From: Trichostrongylus colubriformis
Taxonomy: Eukaryota > Nematoda > Chromadorea > Rhabditida > Trichostrongylidae
Direction: 5' to 3'
Assembly (NCBI GenBank): GCA_963978905.1
Contig: OZ022258.1
Span: 41,896,591-41,960,590 of the forward strand
DNA length: 64,000 nt
Position numbers and translations under genes: made by a program. Positions 1-11,085 of this stretch are shown one piece after another. The notes beneath the pieces are model-generated. The model made no database searches and was not told where the DNA came from. It saw only the letters and a list, made by a program, of their open reading frames with translations. The stretch's first letter is position 1. The number at the start of each line of letters is the position of its first letter.

Positions 1-485
1 AACAGCGGAGGAAGAAGTGAATGAAACAGCTAGAAAAGAGAGAAAGAGAACTCACTTTCTCACACCTTCTCTTTCGCCCCTTTGCATCGCTAGCCGCTGA
101 GGGGTAAATGCAGAGGGTGAGGTGCTGCGCCAGCCGGCCGCAAACGTTTCCGCATCAAAGAAGCAACTCGGCCGGTGAATCAACACTGCTCGAAGTGATG
201 AGATCACGATAAAGACTCGAAGACGCGGTTTTTAATGACAGTTTCGCTGCAGATCATCTCCTCTAGACCCTAATGATAGTTTATGGGATCGTTACCAATT
301 CTGCTTCCCTTCATTGACATTTGTAGCGCTTTCAACACTCATAGATGGCCTTTTCCCTATAGTAAAATAATTCCTTTCACATTTCGGAATATCAGATTGC
401 TTTTGTTCGCTTTCCAATAAGTTTCTGTATCATAATGTGGCCTGTAAATGTGATTTCGTAATATTAATTATGCAGTATTCATAGA
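1..485. other. No recognisable gene
   Basis: I see no convincing coding frame, RNA gene or terminal repeat in this stretch. It is ordinary AT-moderate nematode intergenic or intronic DNA. Confidence 0.4.
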
Positions 486-711
486 GTAGAGATTGCGGAG
501 GAGTAGAAAGTAAGGAAATAATTGAAATCGAGCTTCTCAGTGAAAAACACTGTCTAATTGATTGTCTTGAGCAGTACGCGTACAAGGACTGTGGTAGCAG
601 TGCTTTCCAGTTGCGCATAAATAGTTTCAGGCGAAAATTACCGAAAATGAGGAGGAATTACGAAGAGCTAGAAAATCAGGAGAGTGAAAAAGGCAGGTTT
701 TCTAGATAAAA
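486..711 (+). CDS. Open frame without ATG, possible MADF/SANT-like terminal exon
   Basis: A frame without a start codon runs about 75 codons to a TAA at about 709. Its composition is protein-like: an acidic helix (EIIEIELLSEKHC), then CLEQYAYKDC, then a basic stretch (INSFRRKLPKMRRNYEEL). The spacing of the first helix and the basic last helix loosely recalls a MADF or SANT-like DNA-binding domain with a shortened middle. I could not fix the 5' splice site. It could be one exon, a relic of a transposon-derived gene, or chance. Confidence 0.25.
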
Positions 712-2665
712 AATCGATATATTAGCTAATTTTCAAGTGAATGAGCGAGGTGATAATGCATTACTAGTTGCAGATGGTACCGGCTCGTAGTGTTGCTGTA
801 CAAATGTACAACATCAACCGTCGGAAAGGCCGTTCAGTCGTTTTGGGTGAGGGAAGCTCTCAGAAATTTCTGGAAAGTGGTGGAAAATTCTGGAGGATTT
901 AAAATATATACTTTCGCTTCCCCTTATTTCCTTATTCTACCAGTTGAGCTTTGACCTGGCTAGTACCATCCCCTTTTAATGGTCACATACGACCCCTCCG
1001 CTCAAGAGTTGGTTCCACCGTTCCGCTTACGAGGTGCTCCTAATGTCGGGGTACGGGCGACTAAGGTCTGGCTTGGTGTTGAAGAAAAATACTTAACGCG
1101 TCTTGCTATAAAGACATCAGTTCAAAATCAAACTTGCTACCTTACACTATTATTATCGAATGACGACGACCTTTTTTAAGTTGGCTCGCCGCTCTAAAAT
1201 ATTCTTTAAAGGGAGTGATTGTCGAGGAATAATCATTTTGAAATTTCCAAAATACGATCTCATCATTTCTCAGCTCAAAACGCGCCCCTTCAAGTACATA
1301 TTCCTACATATTGTACATACAAATACAATATGTACAAGTACATATTGTATTTGAAATTTGAGGCTCAAGATGCTTCTTGATTGGTTTTACATTTGCCAAG
1401 CATAATGGTAAAGATTGAAGCCGTTTTCCACGAAAATAGGAAGGATGGAATGTGCTTTTCTCTCGATTACCGTACCTAAATATGTATATTGTTGTACCAT
1501 TTAAAACGTTCCCACCTCTACATCCACTGTATTTTTACGAGATCCTTCACCTCCACTCTGCTTCAGTATCACGCGGCGATTATTTCCGAGATTGATCTGA
1601 GAAGGCTAACATTAGTGAGGAATTTCTATTTTGCAATAAAGAAAGCTCCATAGCAATGTGTTTAAATGTGTTCTAAATGGCGAATAAATGAAACCCTGGG
1701 AAGAAGAGTGTGCATGAAAGGTTATTGTCGACAACAACAACAACAACTGCTGATTAAGCAGATTGAAAGGGGCGTCATTGTGTGGTGAAAACAGATTTTA
1801 AGAGGTTTTAGCTGGGCCAAAAGGATTCCACACTTCTTCCTAAGAGGTCCAAAAACCTGCAAAAATGCGAAAAACTCGATTTTGGCACTTCATCGGCTTT
1901 GCTTGCCTTACTACAGGGCCTCTTTGCCCTACAATGTTTTTTCGAACACGCGACACTCTTCGATACCCTTTTAAGTATGCTAAGATTAGGGTCTAACCAT
2001 CATAGACTCCCTTCTTCAGAGAGTCGTCTGCATCAGGAAGAGCTGAGAGTTAAAAGAGAATAGTCGTCAGATTTGGCTTGAATGGCGCGACCGCGACAGT
2101 GGCGAACAGAGACGACGGCAGTAACAACGGCAATAGGCAAGGGTATGATTAAAAGCATGGATGAGCAGATCAATTAGTTGTCGCCGGAGTAACGGCATAA
2201 TCCGAATCACGGACACTCCACTAGACCGAGTGGCTGCCCTGAGGATTATCAGGATTTCCTGTGGGTCTTCACGTGAAGCCATGATCAGGTCTTCGTCAGT
2301 TAAAAGATGTAGTGGGACTTGTGAACCCCCACATTTCTTCTGGAATATGGATGAATATGCCATACCGTATTATGAGGTAGTAAATAATACTTTTATGGAA
2401 TTGTGCGTTACTAAGAAAAGTCCAGGTTGTACCACCTACCAGATTTCTCTGATGCTCAAAGATCTGCTCTTTCTCCAAATATACCCTTTTCTTGAAATTC
2501 CACAAGGTTCTGGAATTAACTGGGCAATTTTATTATCTGGTGAATAAGAAGCTTTTTGACGACTTTACTTCATGGGTCCATTCGTGATCAAGCAAGAATG
2601 TAGGCAAACACACACGTGAATGTAACATTTGGAGAAGTCATTGTATCGAATGTAACCCTTGGTCC
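712..2665. other. Unassigned DNA with a short palindrome
   Basis: There is no supported gene here. A perfect 34-bp palindrome lies at 1320-1353. Opposite-strand open frames overlap around 2070-2540, but neither shows a domain or good splice sites. A short direct CAACAA run occurs near 1732. Confidence 0.4.
1320..1353. repeat. Perfect 34-bp palindrome
   Basis: Two 16-bp arms (CAAATACAATATGTAC and its reverse complement) flank a 2-base AA loop. It could extrude as a cruciform, or be a very short hairpin element or a symmetric protein-binding site. Nothing next to it suggests a gene terminator. Confidence 0.8.
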
Positions 2666-3225
2666 TTAAAGGCAGCATTAGGGGAAAGTCGGACGAAAAG
2701 TAAAAGAAGTAGTGCATATGAATGTCGAGATGCCTAGTGACAGGACAGTGGAGAAAAAACGGATGGAAATGGTCAAAAACCCGAGAAATAGGACCCCCTT
2801 CCCACCGTTGGTTCTAGGTGCGGACGACCTTCCCGTCAAGAGGCTGGTTATCTGATCTAGTTTTTCATTGGCATGTTGCCAAGTAAGCACGAGGGAATGT
2901 TTGGAAATACGACAGTACCTACTTTTTGGAGTGGGCTTCTAGCTAAAACTGCGAAAGCGCGCTGCAACACCTTCGATCCTGCCGCATCTCCTTGGCCACC
3001 CCCACCCCAGTCAATCGGGAATTACGTCATCGGGAGGCGGGGTCGACAAATCCAAGAGGCGGAACAGACAGGCGGTTGCGACGTTTTGCGACGTTTCTAC
3101 AGCTCGGAGGAGACTTTTTCACCGGGATTTCGCCACAGATAGCCTTCCTTGGCCCAGGACTACCATGTGAGTGAATTCTTGTAGGGATTTCTCCATTACC
3201 GCACGACCCCTAATGCTGTCTTTAA
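2666..3225 (+). mobile_element. TTAA-ended MITE, family A, copy 1
   Basis: This 560-bp element starts TTAAAGGCAGCATTAGGGG and ends with the reverse complement of TTAAAGACAGCATTAGGGG, giving 19-bp terminal inverted repeats with one mismatch. The outer TTAA on each side fits a TTAA target duplication. Such targets are typical of piggyBac-like transposases, although the terminal bases are not the usual CCC. It has no transposase frame. A second copy lies inverted at 6951-7508 and diverged copies occur at 51.4 kb and 59.8 kb. Long open frames inside it are shadows. Confidence 0.88.
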
Positions 3226-3560
3226 TTCTCGAAGCTGCGAAATGAGAATCCGTTGCTCGGAGTTTGCTTGATCAATGTAAAGCGGTATATTGAAACCAGA
3301 AAAAGCTATGTACGATCCCAGGTAAGCTATCCTAGCCAATGGGTGCAGTGCGATATTATGTGACAACTGCGCGACCATAGATGTCACATATTTTCCAGAA
3401 ATCAAGCGAATTTCAGAAGGAAGCTTTCCCTCATCTATCATGCCTGTCATACTAACCCTTAATTGCCTTCCAAGAGTTTGGTGCACATCAAACATGATGG
3501 CTTGGAACCCACTTTTCCGGCTTCGCGCAATTTCTATCGTCGAGGTTTCATCACTATAAA
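3226..3560 (-). CDS. Unrecognised coding exon abutting a MITE
   Basis: The minus-strand frame is open from an acceptor-like TTTATAG near 3560 to the edge of the MITE at 3225, about 110 codons. It reads like protein (for example DVHQTLGRQL, LPSEIRLISGKYVTSM, RIAYLGSYIAFSGFNI). The RIAYLGSYI block weakly recalls the last strand-loop of sugar-kinase/pantothenate-kinase folds, but I would not name it. The MITE sits exactly where the frame continues, so the TTAA insertion may lie inside the exon or in a following intron. The coding sense of the remainder is uncertain. Confidence 0.35.
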
Positions 3561-4296
3561 GTAATCAATTATGTGTCTTGATGACAAAAGTATGGTGACA
3601 AAGAGATTTTATTCTGAGCAAAAACGTGCAAATCGAGGCGACTCATAATCCCTTGAACGAAATTGCGAATCCTCTAAACTTTTCCTTACAACCTAATATA
3701 AGATAGGGAGAGGCGAGGATGTTAGTTGATAGACCCATGAAGCGTTTCTGCTTTCGTTTATAAAATCCCTCGAGACTACCTACATCTAATATGTCTCCGA
3801 TGTGTTATAGAGGTTATGCTCAATATCGCGTGTTTATGGGCCTTAAAGTACTAAGCATCGTTTTCATCGTCCCGGTCAGGAGCACAATCAATCAGCATGG
3901 CTAAAAAAAGTGGGGATCCGCCGTGGAAGCCAGGTATAGATCTGCAGTACGTGTGATCGAGTTCCATCTCCCTGGTCCACTGCGGTTCGTTATGAATTTA
4001 CTCTACGTCAAGGGGAGGTTAGTGCAATGACAAGCGAGGCAGTTAATACTGCATAGCACTGACAAAGTCCACGGATCATGTACTCGAACAATGCCCGATG
4101 AGCCGTTCACCCCTTCCATCCCTGCGGAATCCCTGAATAGATACTGGAACCGTCTGAGAGATAAGAACACTAACTTGTACATCGGCTTGCTCACATAAAT
4201 ACATAATTTTATAGGCACTCGACTCCGAATAGAAGGAAAATGCGTGACGTATCCCAAAAATAGAGATCGATCGGCGCCGTCTGCCCTACTTCATAC
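3561..4296. other. No recognisable gene
   Basis: I found no coding frame with domain content, no terminal repeats and no RNA gene in this stretch. Confidence 0.4.
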
Positions 4297-4620
4297 TTAA
4301 AGGCATTTTCCGCGATAATCTTACCTGCTGTTTACTCTGTCGCAGCCGATAGACCCCCGGGTAACTGTCGCGGCTGTACCCTTAGAGCGGCGCCACGAGC
4401 CCTTCTGACAGCGCAAAGCCCGCGGGAGGCAACTGAGACCCCGCCCACCAATTGGTGACCCCACCCAACTGGTGACCAATTGGTGAGGGATGCGATTCCC
4501 ATTTCTGAGGATCTTGGTCTTTTTTGCTAGTTTTTTCACTGCTACTGAGTAAATAAGCGGCTCTGGGTTCATTAATGACCCCGATTATGGTCGCTCTCCT
4601 AACGCGGAAGGTGCCTTTAA
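4297..4620. mobile_element. TTAA-ended MITE, family C, copy 1
   Basis: This 324-bp element starts TTAAAGGCATTTTCCGCG and ends with the reverse complement of TTAAAGGCACCTTCCGCG (2 mismatches in 18). A TTAA lies at both tips. The left 120 bp (a CGCAGCCGATAGACC block, then CCACGAG, then CCCGCGGGA) recurs at about 43.8-43.94 kb. The interior carries repeats of the word CCAATTGGTGACC. It has no coding capacity. Confidence 0.85.
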
Positions 4621-5799
4621 ACATAACGTAGTTGAATACAGTGTCGTGAGTAGCATGGGAGTCCCAGATCAACCGAAAGTCATAATTTAAGATGTGAGGG
4701 TACTGCGAACGGCACCAATACTACGACGCACTCACTGTCCAGCAACGATGTTTCCCAACGTTTCCCTATCCATTTACCCACCCATTTAGTGACAGCTATG
4801 TATGCAGCTCCATCAATAATCAAGGTTGCTGATTTGCTGATTAAGCATGAGCTTATCGAGCAGGATTTCGCTACCAGTGGTTGGGTTGGGGACTCAATAA
4901 TGCACAGGCGATATCGGGTCTGAATAAGGCGAATTTATGGGTACGTTCCAACACTGCTTGAGCGCTTGGAAACTATGTATGCCTATATTTCTAGAGCAAT
5001 AAAAGCAAATCGAAAAAAAAAACGTCCAAACAAACTACCACATTCAATGAATCAGCTGAATCTAGTGAAAGTATCCAAGGATCAACTGTAGAACGTAGAC
5101 AATAGTGAAAACAATGTGCAATCAATGAAGTCTAATAACCAACGTAGATAATGCAATAAAAGCGGACCTGATACGTTCATTATGGAGATTTTGTGCAGGT
5201 GTGGGCAAGATTTACATACATCCGTGCGATAACAACTAATTTTGGTTTCTGTCATAACCACCGACGAGTCTTGTGGTACTCAGGGAGAAGTTATGGAAGA
5301 GGTGATCCCCTTTTGCCAACGAACTTTGTCTTTTATAGAAAGAAACCGTCGAATAGGGGATATGAGAGCCACATATCACCAGACATCCTGCTCGCTAACG
5401 TCACGCCTTAGGACGGTTGTAGGGCTTCGTCTGCAGCTCTCACATAGATAGGGACAGAAAGTTGGACAGTTTTTGCGACGGAGTTAATATACATTGCGGT
5501 GCATAATGATAAAGCCACCTGTAAACTGTCCAGAAAGTCTCAGACAAAAACTTTTTTGGAAATTTCTCCAAGTACAGAGTATAGTAAGTATGAGCGCGCA
5601 TTCGCGCAAATTTATTTTTATTTTTCGAGAAAATGTCGCTTTTAGGAGTATTCGACAAATTAAAACAAATATAGAGGTCAGTGAGCTAATCCCAAGACTA
5701 TGTTGCCTCTCATTTATTCGAGTGACCTCAAAACTGCTGCTGTCTAAGTTGATAAACAATTTTAAATGATATTTTGGGACAAAATAATATAATGAATAA
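4621..5799. other. Unassigned DNA
   Basis: No gene is supported. A plus-strand frame around 5190-5450 follows an acceptor-like TTTTGTGCAG but shows no domain. A minus-strand frame of about 79 codons is open from about 4922 to 4687 after a TTATTCAG acceptor and also has no recognisable content. Confidence 0.35.
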
Positions 5800-5883
5800 T
5801 GTACCTTCAAACAACTAATCATTGAATCATGGCACAAATTCCAATTTGTGCCATGATTCAATGATTAGTTGTTTGAAGGTACA
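5800..5883. repeat. Perfect 41-bp-arm hairpin spanning a transposon edge
   Basis: Positions 5800-5840 are the exact reverse complement of 5843-5883, with a 2-base CC spacer. The right arm runs across the left tip of the foldback element that starts at 5873, so the left arm is an inverted copy of about 30 bp of flank plus 11 bp of transposon end. The arms show no mismatch, so the event is recent. Confidence 0.93.
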
Positions 5884-6362
5884 TTCCAGGATTATTGGGA
5901 TATCACATCTCCTGCCGTGGATGGATAGTTCGACCCAAGCCACGTAGGCTGTACCTTTACCGAGGTGTGGGTGTCAGTTCCTGGAGCGTGCGGAGCCAGA
6001 GAATCTAGCACAACAGCTCGGCCCCGCCCACCCCAGCCGGAGTGTGCTGCGAGTGTTCCAGTGTCTAGTGTGGGTCAAGTCACTCAGTAGTGGGTGTACT
6101 TCACGAGGCAATTGGTTTACTGCCAATTTCAAGATCTTGGCGAGTAGCTGGTCTACCTATGCCAAAGATAAGAGTCGAAAAGTAAAGGCAGACCCCAGGC
6201 TGGGGTGGGCGGAGCCGAGCTGTTGCACTAGATTCTTTGGCTCTGCACGCTCCAGGAACCGACATCCACGCCTCGGTAAAGGTACAGCTACGTGGCTTGG
6301 GTCGAACTATCCATCCACGGCAGGAGATGTGATATCCTGATCATCCTGGAATGTGCCTTTAA
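5873..6362. mobile_element. Foldback element with TTAA-type ends, family B
   Basis: This is a 490-bp element whose left 150 bp (5873-6033) is inverted at about 6198-6362. The tips read TTGAAGGTACATTCC on the left and the complement of TTAAAGGCACATTCC on the right, so they resemble the TTAA-ended MITEs nearby. The inner word CACGCTCCA(C/G)GAAC and the CCACGCCTCGG block also appear at 51.37-51.44 kb, so the family is dispersed. It has no coding capacity. Confidence 0.85.
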
Positions 6363-6950
6363 TCTCCCCAGCTTTTTGATCCTCTGCATCATGTGTGCCA
6401 CACGCCCTCTGTCGAATAAAGATCGGGATTGCCCGTCGGCCAGGTGAGAAGGTCTATTTGGTGAACGCTTCACTATTTCGAGTGCTCCAGATTACATAAA
6501 TTTTCTCATCAACTTGTATGAAAACATGATTTTGGTGTTGATTATAACACGCATGGCGAGAAGACAACGAGGGATGGCAAATTTGTAGTCCGACGAGTTC
6601 TACTTTCAGGGAACAAAACAAAATTAGTCCCTTTGTTGATTTTAAATTTTTGATAGCTGCTGGTTTTTGCCGCAGCACGCTATGCGAACGTTGTTATTAG
6701 GTTGCTGAGTTATGTCATCCATTTATGTTTCTCCTTGAAAAATGCAGTCCATTCTTCCCACGACAATCGATGGCCATCAGACCGTCGTGTTGGAGCTCCT
6801 TCCACTACAGAGAAAAATTTCGAGAAAAAAATTTCAAACGGCAAGGAGACTCTGGAACTCTGGACGCTCTTTATGGATTAGGCCTCCTACTCCAATCTGA
6901 TCGGCTCACTCTTCTGACGAAACTAGCCCAGTTTTCGCGACGTTCTTCAC
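6363..6950. other. No recognisable gene
   Basis: Short open frames are present on both strands without domain content. No terminal repeats were seen. Confidence 0.4.
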
Positions 6951-7508
6951 TTAAAGACAGCATTAGGGGTAATGCGGTAATGAAGAAATCCCTACAAGAA
7001 GTCACCCACATGATAGTCCTGGGACTAAGAAGGCTATCTGTGGCGAAATCCCGGTGAAAAGCCGCCCTCCGAGCTGTAGAACGCCGCAAAACGCCGCAAC
7101 CGCTTGTCTGTTCCGCCTCTTTGATTTGTCGATCCCGCCTCCCGATGGCGTAATTCCCGATTGACTGGGGTGGGAGCGGTCAATGAGATGCGGCAGGATC
7201 GAAGGTTTTGCGGCGCGCTTTCGCAATTTTAGCTTGAAGCTCACTCCAAAAGTAGACGCTGTCGTATTTCCGAATATTCTCTTGTGTTTACTTGGCAACA
7301 TGGCAATGGAAAACTAGATCAGACTACCCGCCTCTTGACGGGAAGGTCGTCCGCGCCAAGAACTAACGGTGGGAAGAGGATCCTATTTCTCGGGTTTTTG
7401 GCCATTTCCATCCGTTTTTTCTCCACTGTCCTGTTACTAGGCATCTCGACTTTCATATGCACTACATCTTTTACTTTTCGTCCGATTATCCCCTAATGCT
7501 GCCTTTAA
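6951..7508 (-). mobile_element. TTAA-ended MITE, family A, copy 2 (inverted)
   Basis: This 558-bp element has the same TTAAAGRCAGCATTAGGGG termini as the copy at 2666-3225 and lies in the opposite orientation. The two copies align along their full length, including the CCTTCCCGTCAAGAGG region and the ACAGCTCGGAGG region. Two near-identical inverted copies 3.7 kb apart could pair with each other. Confidence 0.88.
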
Positions 7509-9200
7509 ACGATGTCTTTCTCATTTTCAGCGAAGAAACGTCCCTGTACTTGTTCAGCACAGGTTAAACACTTATCGTCGACACATTAGGCCTCACAGAA
7601 GGTCGTGCACTTCTGAGCATGACTTAACAAAATTTAACTATTCCAATAAAATGCTGCACCTATAACAATGCGAAAGCGAAGCAGGCCCTTCAGTATAATC
7701 TTTCTAGTGTCATACACTGTAGGGTCTCCATTGGAATTATCAAAAACGAGTGATGCCTGCCTATTTTTTGAGCGATTTCAGTGTATGACAATGCCAGCCC
7801 TTTTTCCTGGCTGAATTCAACTATAGAGAGAACGAAACATATCAGAACAGCAAAATGGTTTCATTGATTACAAATGGAAAGAGAGTAGGAAACATGAGGT
7901 GGTTGTATCATTTTGCACCATCGCAAAAGCGGCTTTTTTACGAAAAAACAGAACAAATTTGTTTTGTGATTTCGAGCTGAAATTTGGTTTGGATTAGTGG
8001 ATGCGCGCTCACATTTGCTTCACTTTGTAGAGTATCTCAAGAGCATCTTGCTATGGAGTTTTTTGAGCAGTTTATAAGTAGCTGTATTACTACGCACCGC
8101 AGTGTATTTCGACCCATCACTATCTAAGGGACGAAGCATTCGGCATTGATCAATTTCTTCAAGAAAGCGCCATGCGCCAAGAATTGCAAAGTCTTAGCAG
8201 TATTTGGATATTACCGACTCATATCATTTTGCTGGACTAACCGATACAGTATATAGAGTCCCAATTCACGGTGCTTGCTACCGATTCCGTTAAGAATGGA
8301 ATGCTTTGATTGACATGAGCTGTCTTGATCCAGAATTTGATTTTTTCACCATACTGACAAGGCTGGTACCGCATGCTGCTACAAGGTTTGAAGGCAGAAA
8401 CTAGGTTTCGATTGAGAAACAGCTCCTCAAAGTAACGTCCGACGGGGTGGGGGGTCTAAGGAGGCGGAGCCACGAGGGCAGACAAGAGGCGACAGTCATG
8501 TGGTTAGGAACGCAGAGAGGGGGGCAAACCATCACTGGGCGCGGCAACTTGAACAAGGAAAGGCAAACAAGAAATTGGCGCTGCAAGTGCGCAACAAAGA
8601 TCGCTTATGAATTCTGAAAATGCTGAGCTGATTCCCGAATATTAATCGTTTTCAATTCTGTGCCCAAAAGGAAGGGAAAGTATCAGCAATTCAACAGAAA
8701 AAATGAAAAACTCGGATAAATGTGTTTTTATTGATTGAGTCAGGCGATCTCGCCATTAAACGGAAAAAGGCGCCTGCCTTGCTAGGCCATTAGGCGGAAT
8801 AGGCGAGAAAATAAATGGACTCATCCGATTCTTCTCACTTTTTTTTCAAGATACGGGAAATTAGTATCGCCTCCATTACTCACGCTTTCTTATAGGATTT
8901 CCCCTTCATGGGGCTGTTAAAGAGTGAATAGGATGACACTTGGATCCAATTCAAACCCATCGCATTCTTCATACGGATCAGGGAAGTCGTACTCAAAGCA
9001 ATCAGCAATACCTCAAAAGAGCTTTTCGCTTGAGTTGGGGGCCCAGCTTTTTCCAAATTTTTGCTTTGTTTTTTACACCGACTTCTCTCTCGTAGGCAGT
9101 GATTCACCATTCGAAAGTGATTCTTCCACCCAACAAGAAACTGTAAAACTGGACATTCTCCTTAATTTGAGCTATGAGACACTTGTCCTTTTGCCCATTG
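7509..9200. other. Unassigned DNA
   Basis: No gene or element was recognised. A GC-richer patch near 8440-8580 gives open frames on one strand but shows no domain. Confidence 0.35.
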
Positions 9201-9300
9201 CTGGCAAAAAGCTACAAAACTGCTCGAGAACGTGCGCTGAGTGAAGAAAGGACGGTACAGGTGCGAGGACAGTGCGAGAGTTTGATGACAACGGTGTAGC
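9201..9300 (+). repeat. Dispersed repeat, copy 1
   Basis: About 100 bp (AAACTGCTCGAG, then GGACGG, then GTGCGAG, then TTTGATGACAA) is repeated with moderate divergence at 10983-11085. The identity of the repeat is unknown. Confidence 0.6.
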
Positions 9301-9541
9301 AGGACAGGCAAATGGAACAGATTATGAGTGTTAATGCACAAAACCGAAAACATCGGTCGATATCGATAGATACTATCTGTTTTGTATGAGTACCAGAAAT
9401 AGATAATGGTCTACTCTAACGGGTAGGTAGTGCTACAGACATGAAACATCGGTGAAATCAGGTGCTAAAGATGATGGGCAAGGTTTTTTAATGATGAAGA
9501 TAATGCTGACAATTATTCGTAGAACTAAACATTCTCCCTAA

Positions 9542-10124
9542 GGCTGCGTTCATACCAAATTGAATGAGAGTTTTGGCGCATTCGCGTCATGCATGAGATA
9601 CGTGTCGATCAGAAAATGAGAGTATTGGCGCATCGGCGCATTGGCGTATCGGCGCATTCGCGTCATGCATAAGATACGTATCGATCTAGAAAATGAGAGT
9701 ATTAGCGCATCGGCGCATCGGCGCATTGGCGGATCGGCGCATCGGCGCATCCGCGACTTGAGAGAATTGGCGCATTCGCGTGATTGATAACATACATATC
9801 GATCGAAAAAGTGAGAGTATTGGCGCATCGGCGCATTGGCATATCGGCGCATCCGCGCATCCGCGAATTGAGAGAATCGGCGCATTCGCGTGATGGATAG
9901 GATACATATCGATCGAAAAATGAGAGTATTGGCGCATCCGCGATTTTGGATATTTGCCTAACAGAAAAAGATCAAGAAATGAAAAGAGAAGAAAAAGAAA
10001 TCAACGGCACGTTGGCACGTGCCGCGTTCAAAAGGGTGACGTGGCACGCCAATTCTCTCAAATCGCGGAAGCGCCGATGCGCCGATGCGCCAAAACTCTC
10101 ATTCGATTTGGTATGAACGCAACC
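9542..10124. mobile_element. PIF/Harbinger-like MITE with internal 9-bp repeats
   Basis: Forty-bp terminal inverted repeats (9542-9581 and 10085-10124, two mismatches) begin GGYTGCGTTCATACCAAAT and are flanked by a TAA duplication (9539-9541 and 10125-10127). A 3-bp TWA target and GGn-GTTCA-type ends are what PIF/Harbinger elements and their MITEs show. The interior is packed with the 9-mer GGCGCATCG and variants, interleaved with a longer unit containing ATCGATC. No transposase is encoded. Confidence 0.85.
9576..9945. repeat. GGCGCATCG minisatellite inside the MITE
   Basis: About five higher-order units contain runs of the 9-mer GGCGCATCG with variants (GGCGCATTG, GGCGCATTC). They are separated by a TGAGAGTATT / ATACATATCGATC spacer. 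The repeats have no stops in one minus-strand frame, which produces false long reading frames. Confidence 0.85.
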
Positions 10125-10269
10125 TAAAGGCAGGAATAGGGATGATGTGAATAATGAGAGCATTCTTTTTATGTCGCCCAGATAAAAGCTGCTGGCCTAG
10201 GAAGACTGTAGTATATGGCAGAATTCCAGGTGGGCACCTTTGAACTTAAGAGGAGGCGTGTTTTTCAGC

Positions 10270-10480
10270 GGCTGCCGGCATTTTTATCTCCCCCTTTCTT
10301 TTCCACCCCAGCCCTTCTCTTTCTAGCACCAAGGGCGTTAAGAGGGTCCATTTCTCCGGTTTCGACCGTTTAATTCCTTTTTCCACATCATAGCCTGAAC
10401 ACCTCGGCTTTCATATCCACAACCTTTTCACATTCGGCTCGAATCATCCCTATCACTGCGTTAGATTTGAAGCGGCAGTT
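10270..10480 (-). repeat. Diverged fragment of MITE family A
   Basis: Blocks such as AAGAGGGTCCATTTCTCCGG, a TTTTTCCACA block and CACCTCGGCTTTCATATCCA line up with 7370-7480 of family A, copy 2, with many differences. No intact termini remain. Confidence 0.5.
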
Positions 10481-10982
10481 CACGATAATATGAGTGTTTT
10501 GGTTCCATTCGCGAGTAGATAGGCCCTACCACAACGGCAAGGCGTGTGCCATGAGGGTTGAGCGCGAAACGCGTAAAGAACCCGTAAGTCAGCTGGCGGC
10601 CACCGTCCCAAGGTGGCCCACACCCATTCTACGACTTAGTCAGCAGAGCAACAGTGCATCTACGTGGAAAAGAGGTATGATATGGACTGCGATAAGATAG
10701 GATAGGCAGGATTCCCTACTAATATCAACCTTATCGCGAATAGTATCACGCGAAAACTTGTTCAAATGCTCGCTTCTAAACTGAAAACTTGCCGAAGCAG
10801 AAGGTCAGAAACACCTTATTTCAAGGATTTTCGGAAAATTCTTTGGCTGCTTCCTAGCCTATGTGTTCTTCAGCATCCTCAGAGTTTTTACGGAACGCGA
10901 AGACGCAAACTGTGCCTTTAAGCCTGTGAAATGTATCAGATTTCAGGCGGGATTAATGACGCGGTTGTCACTGGTGCCTTCG

Positions 10983-11085
10983 CCTAAGGCAACAAGCTCT
11001 AAAAACTGCTCGAAGAGCTGCAATGTGTGAAGGGAGGACGGCATAGTTGCGAGAACAATTCGTGAGCTCGATGACAATAGTGAAG
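10983..11085 (+). repeat. Dispersed repeat, copy 2
   Basis: This is a moderately diverged copy of the block at 9201-9300, sharing AAACTGCTCGA, GGACGG and a GCTCGATGACAA-like word. The family is unknown. Confidence 0.6.

Noticed and set aside
1570..1620. Short plus-strand exon-like segment (CTGCTTCAG to GTGAGG)
   Set aside because: Only 17 codons, with no neighbour exon in phase.
4687..4922. Minus-strand open stretch after a TTATTCAG acceptor
   Set aside because: Its opposite strand is equally open and no motif or homologous text was recognised; too weak to call an exon.
9550..9937. Long minus-strand open frames rich in RMRRCADAP repeats
   Set aside because: They are translations of the GGCGCATCG repeat inside a MITE, with no stops because the unit length is a multiple of three.
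9576..9945. Possible CRISPR-like array
   Set aside because: The spacers are themselves repeats, unit lengths vary, the sequence lies inside a transposon with inverted ends, and the host is a eukaryote.
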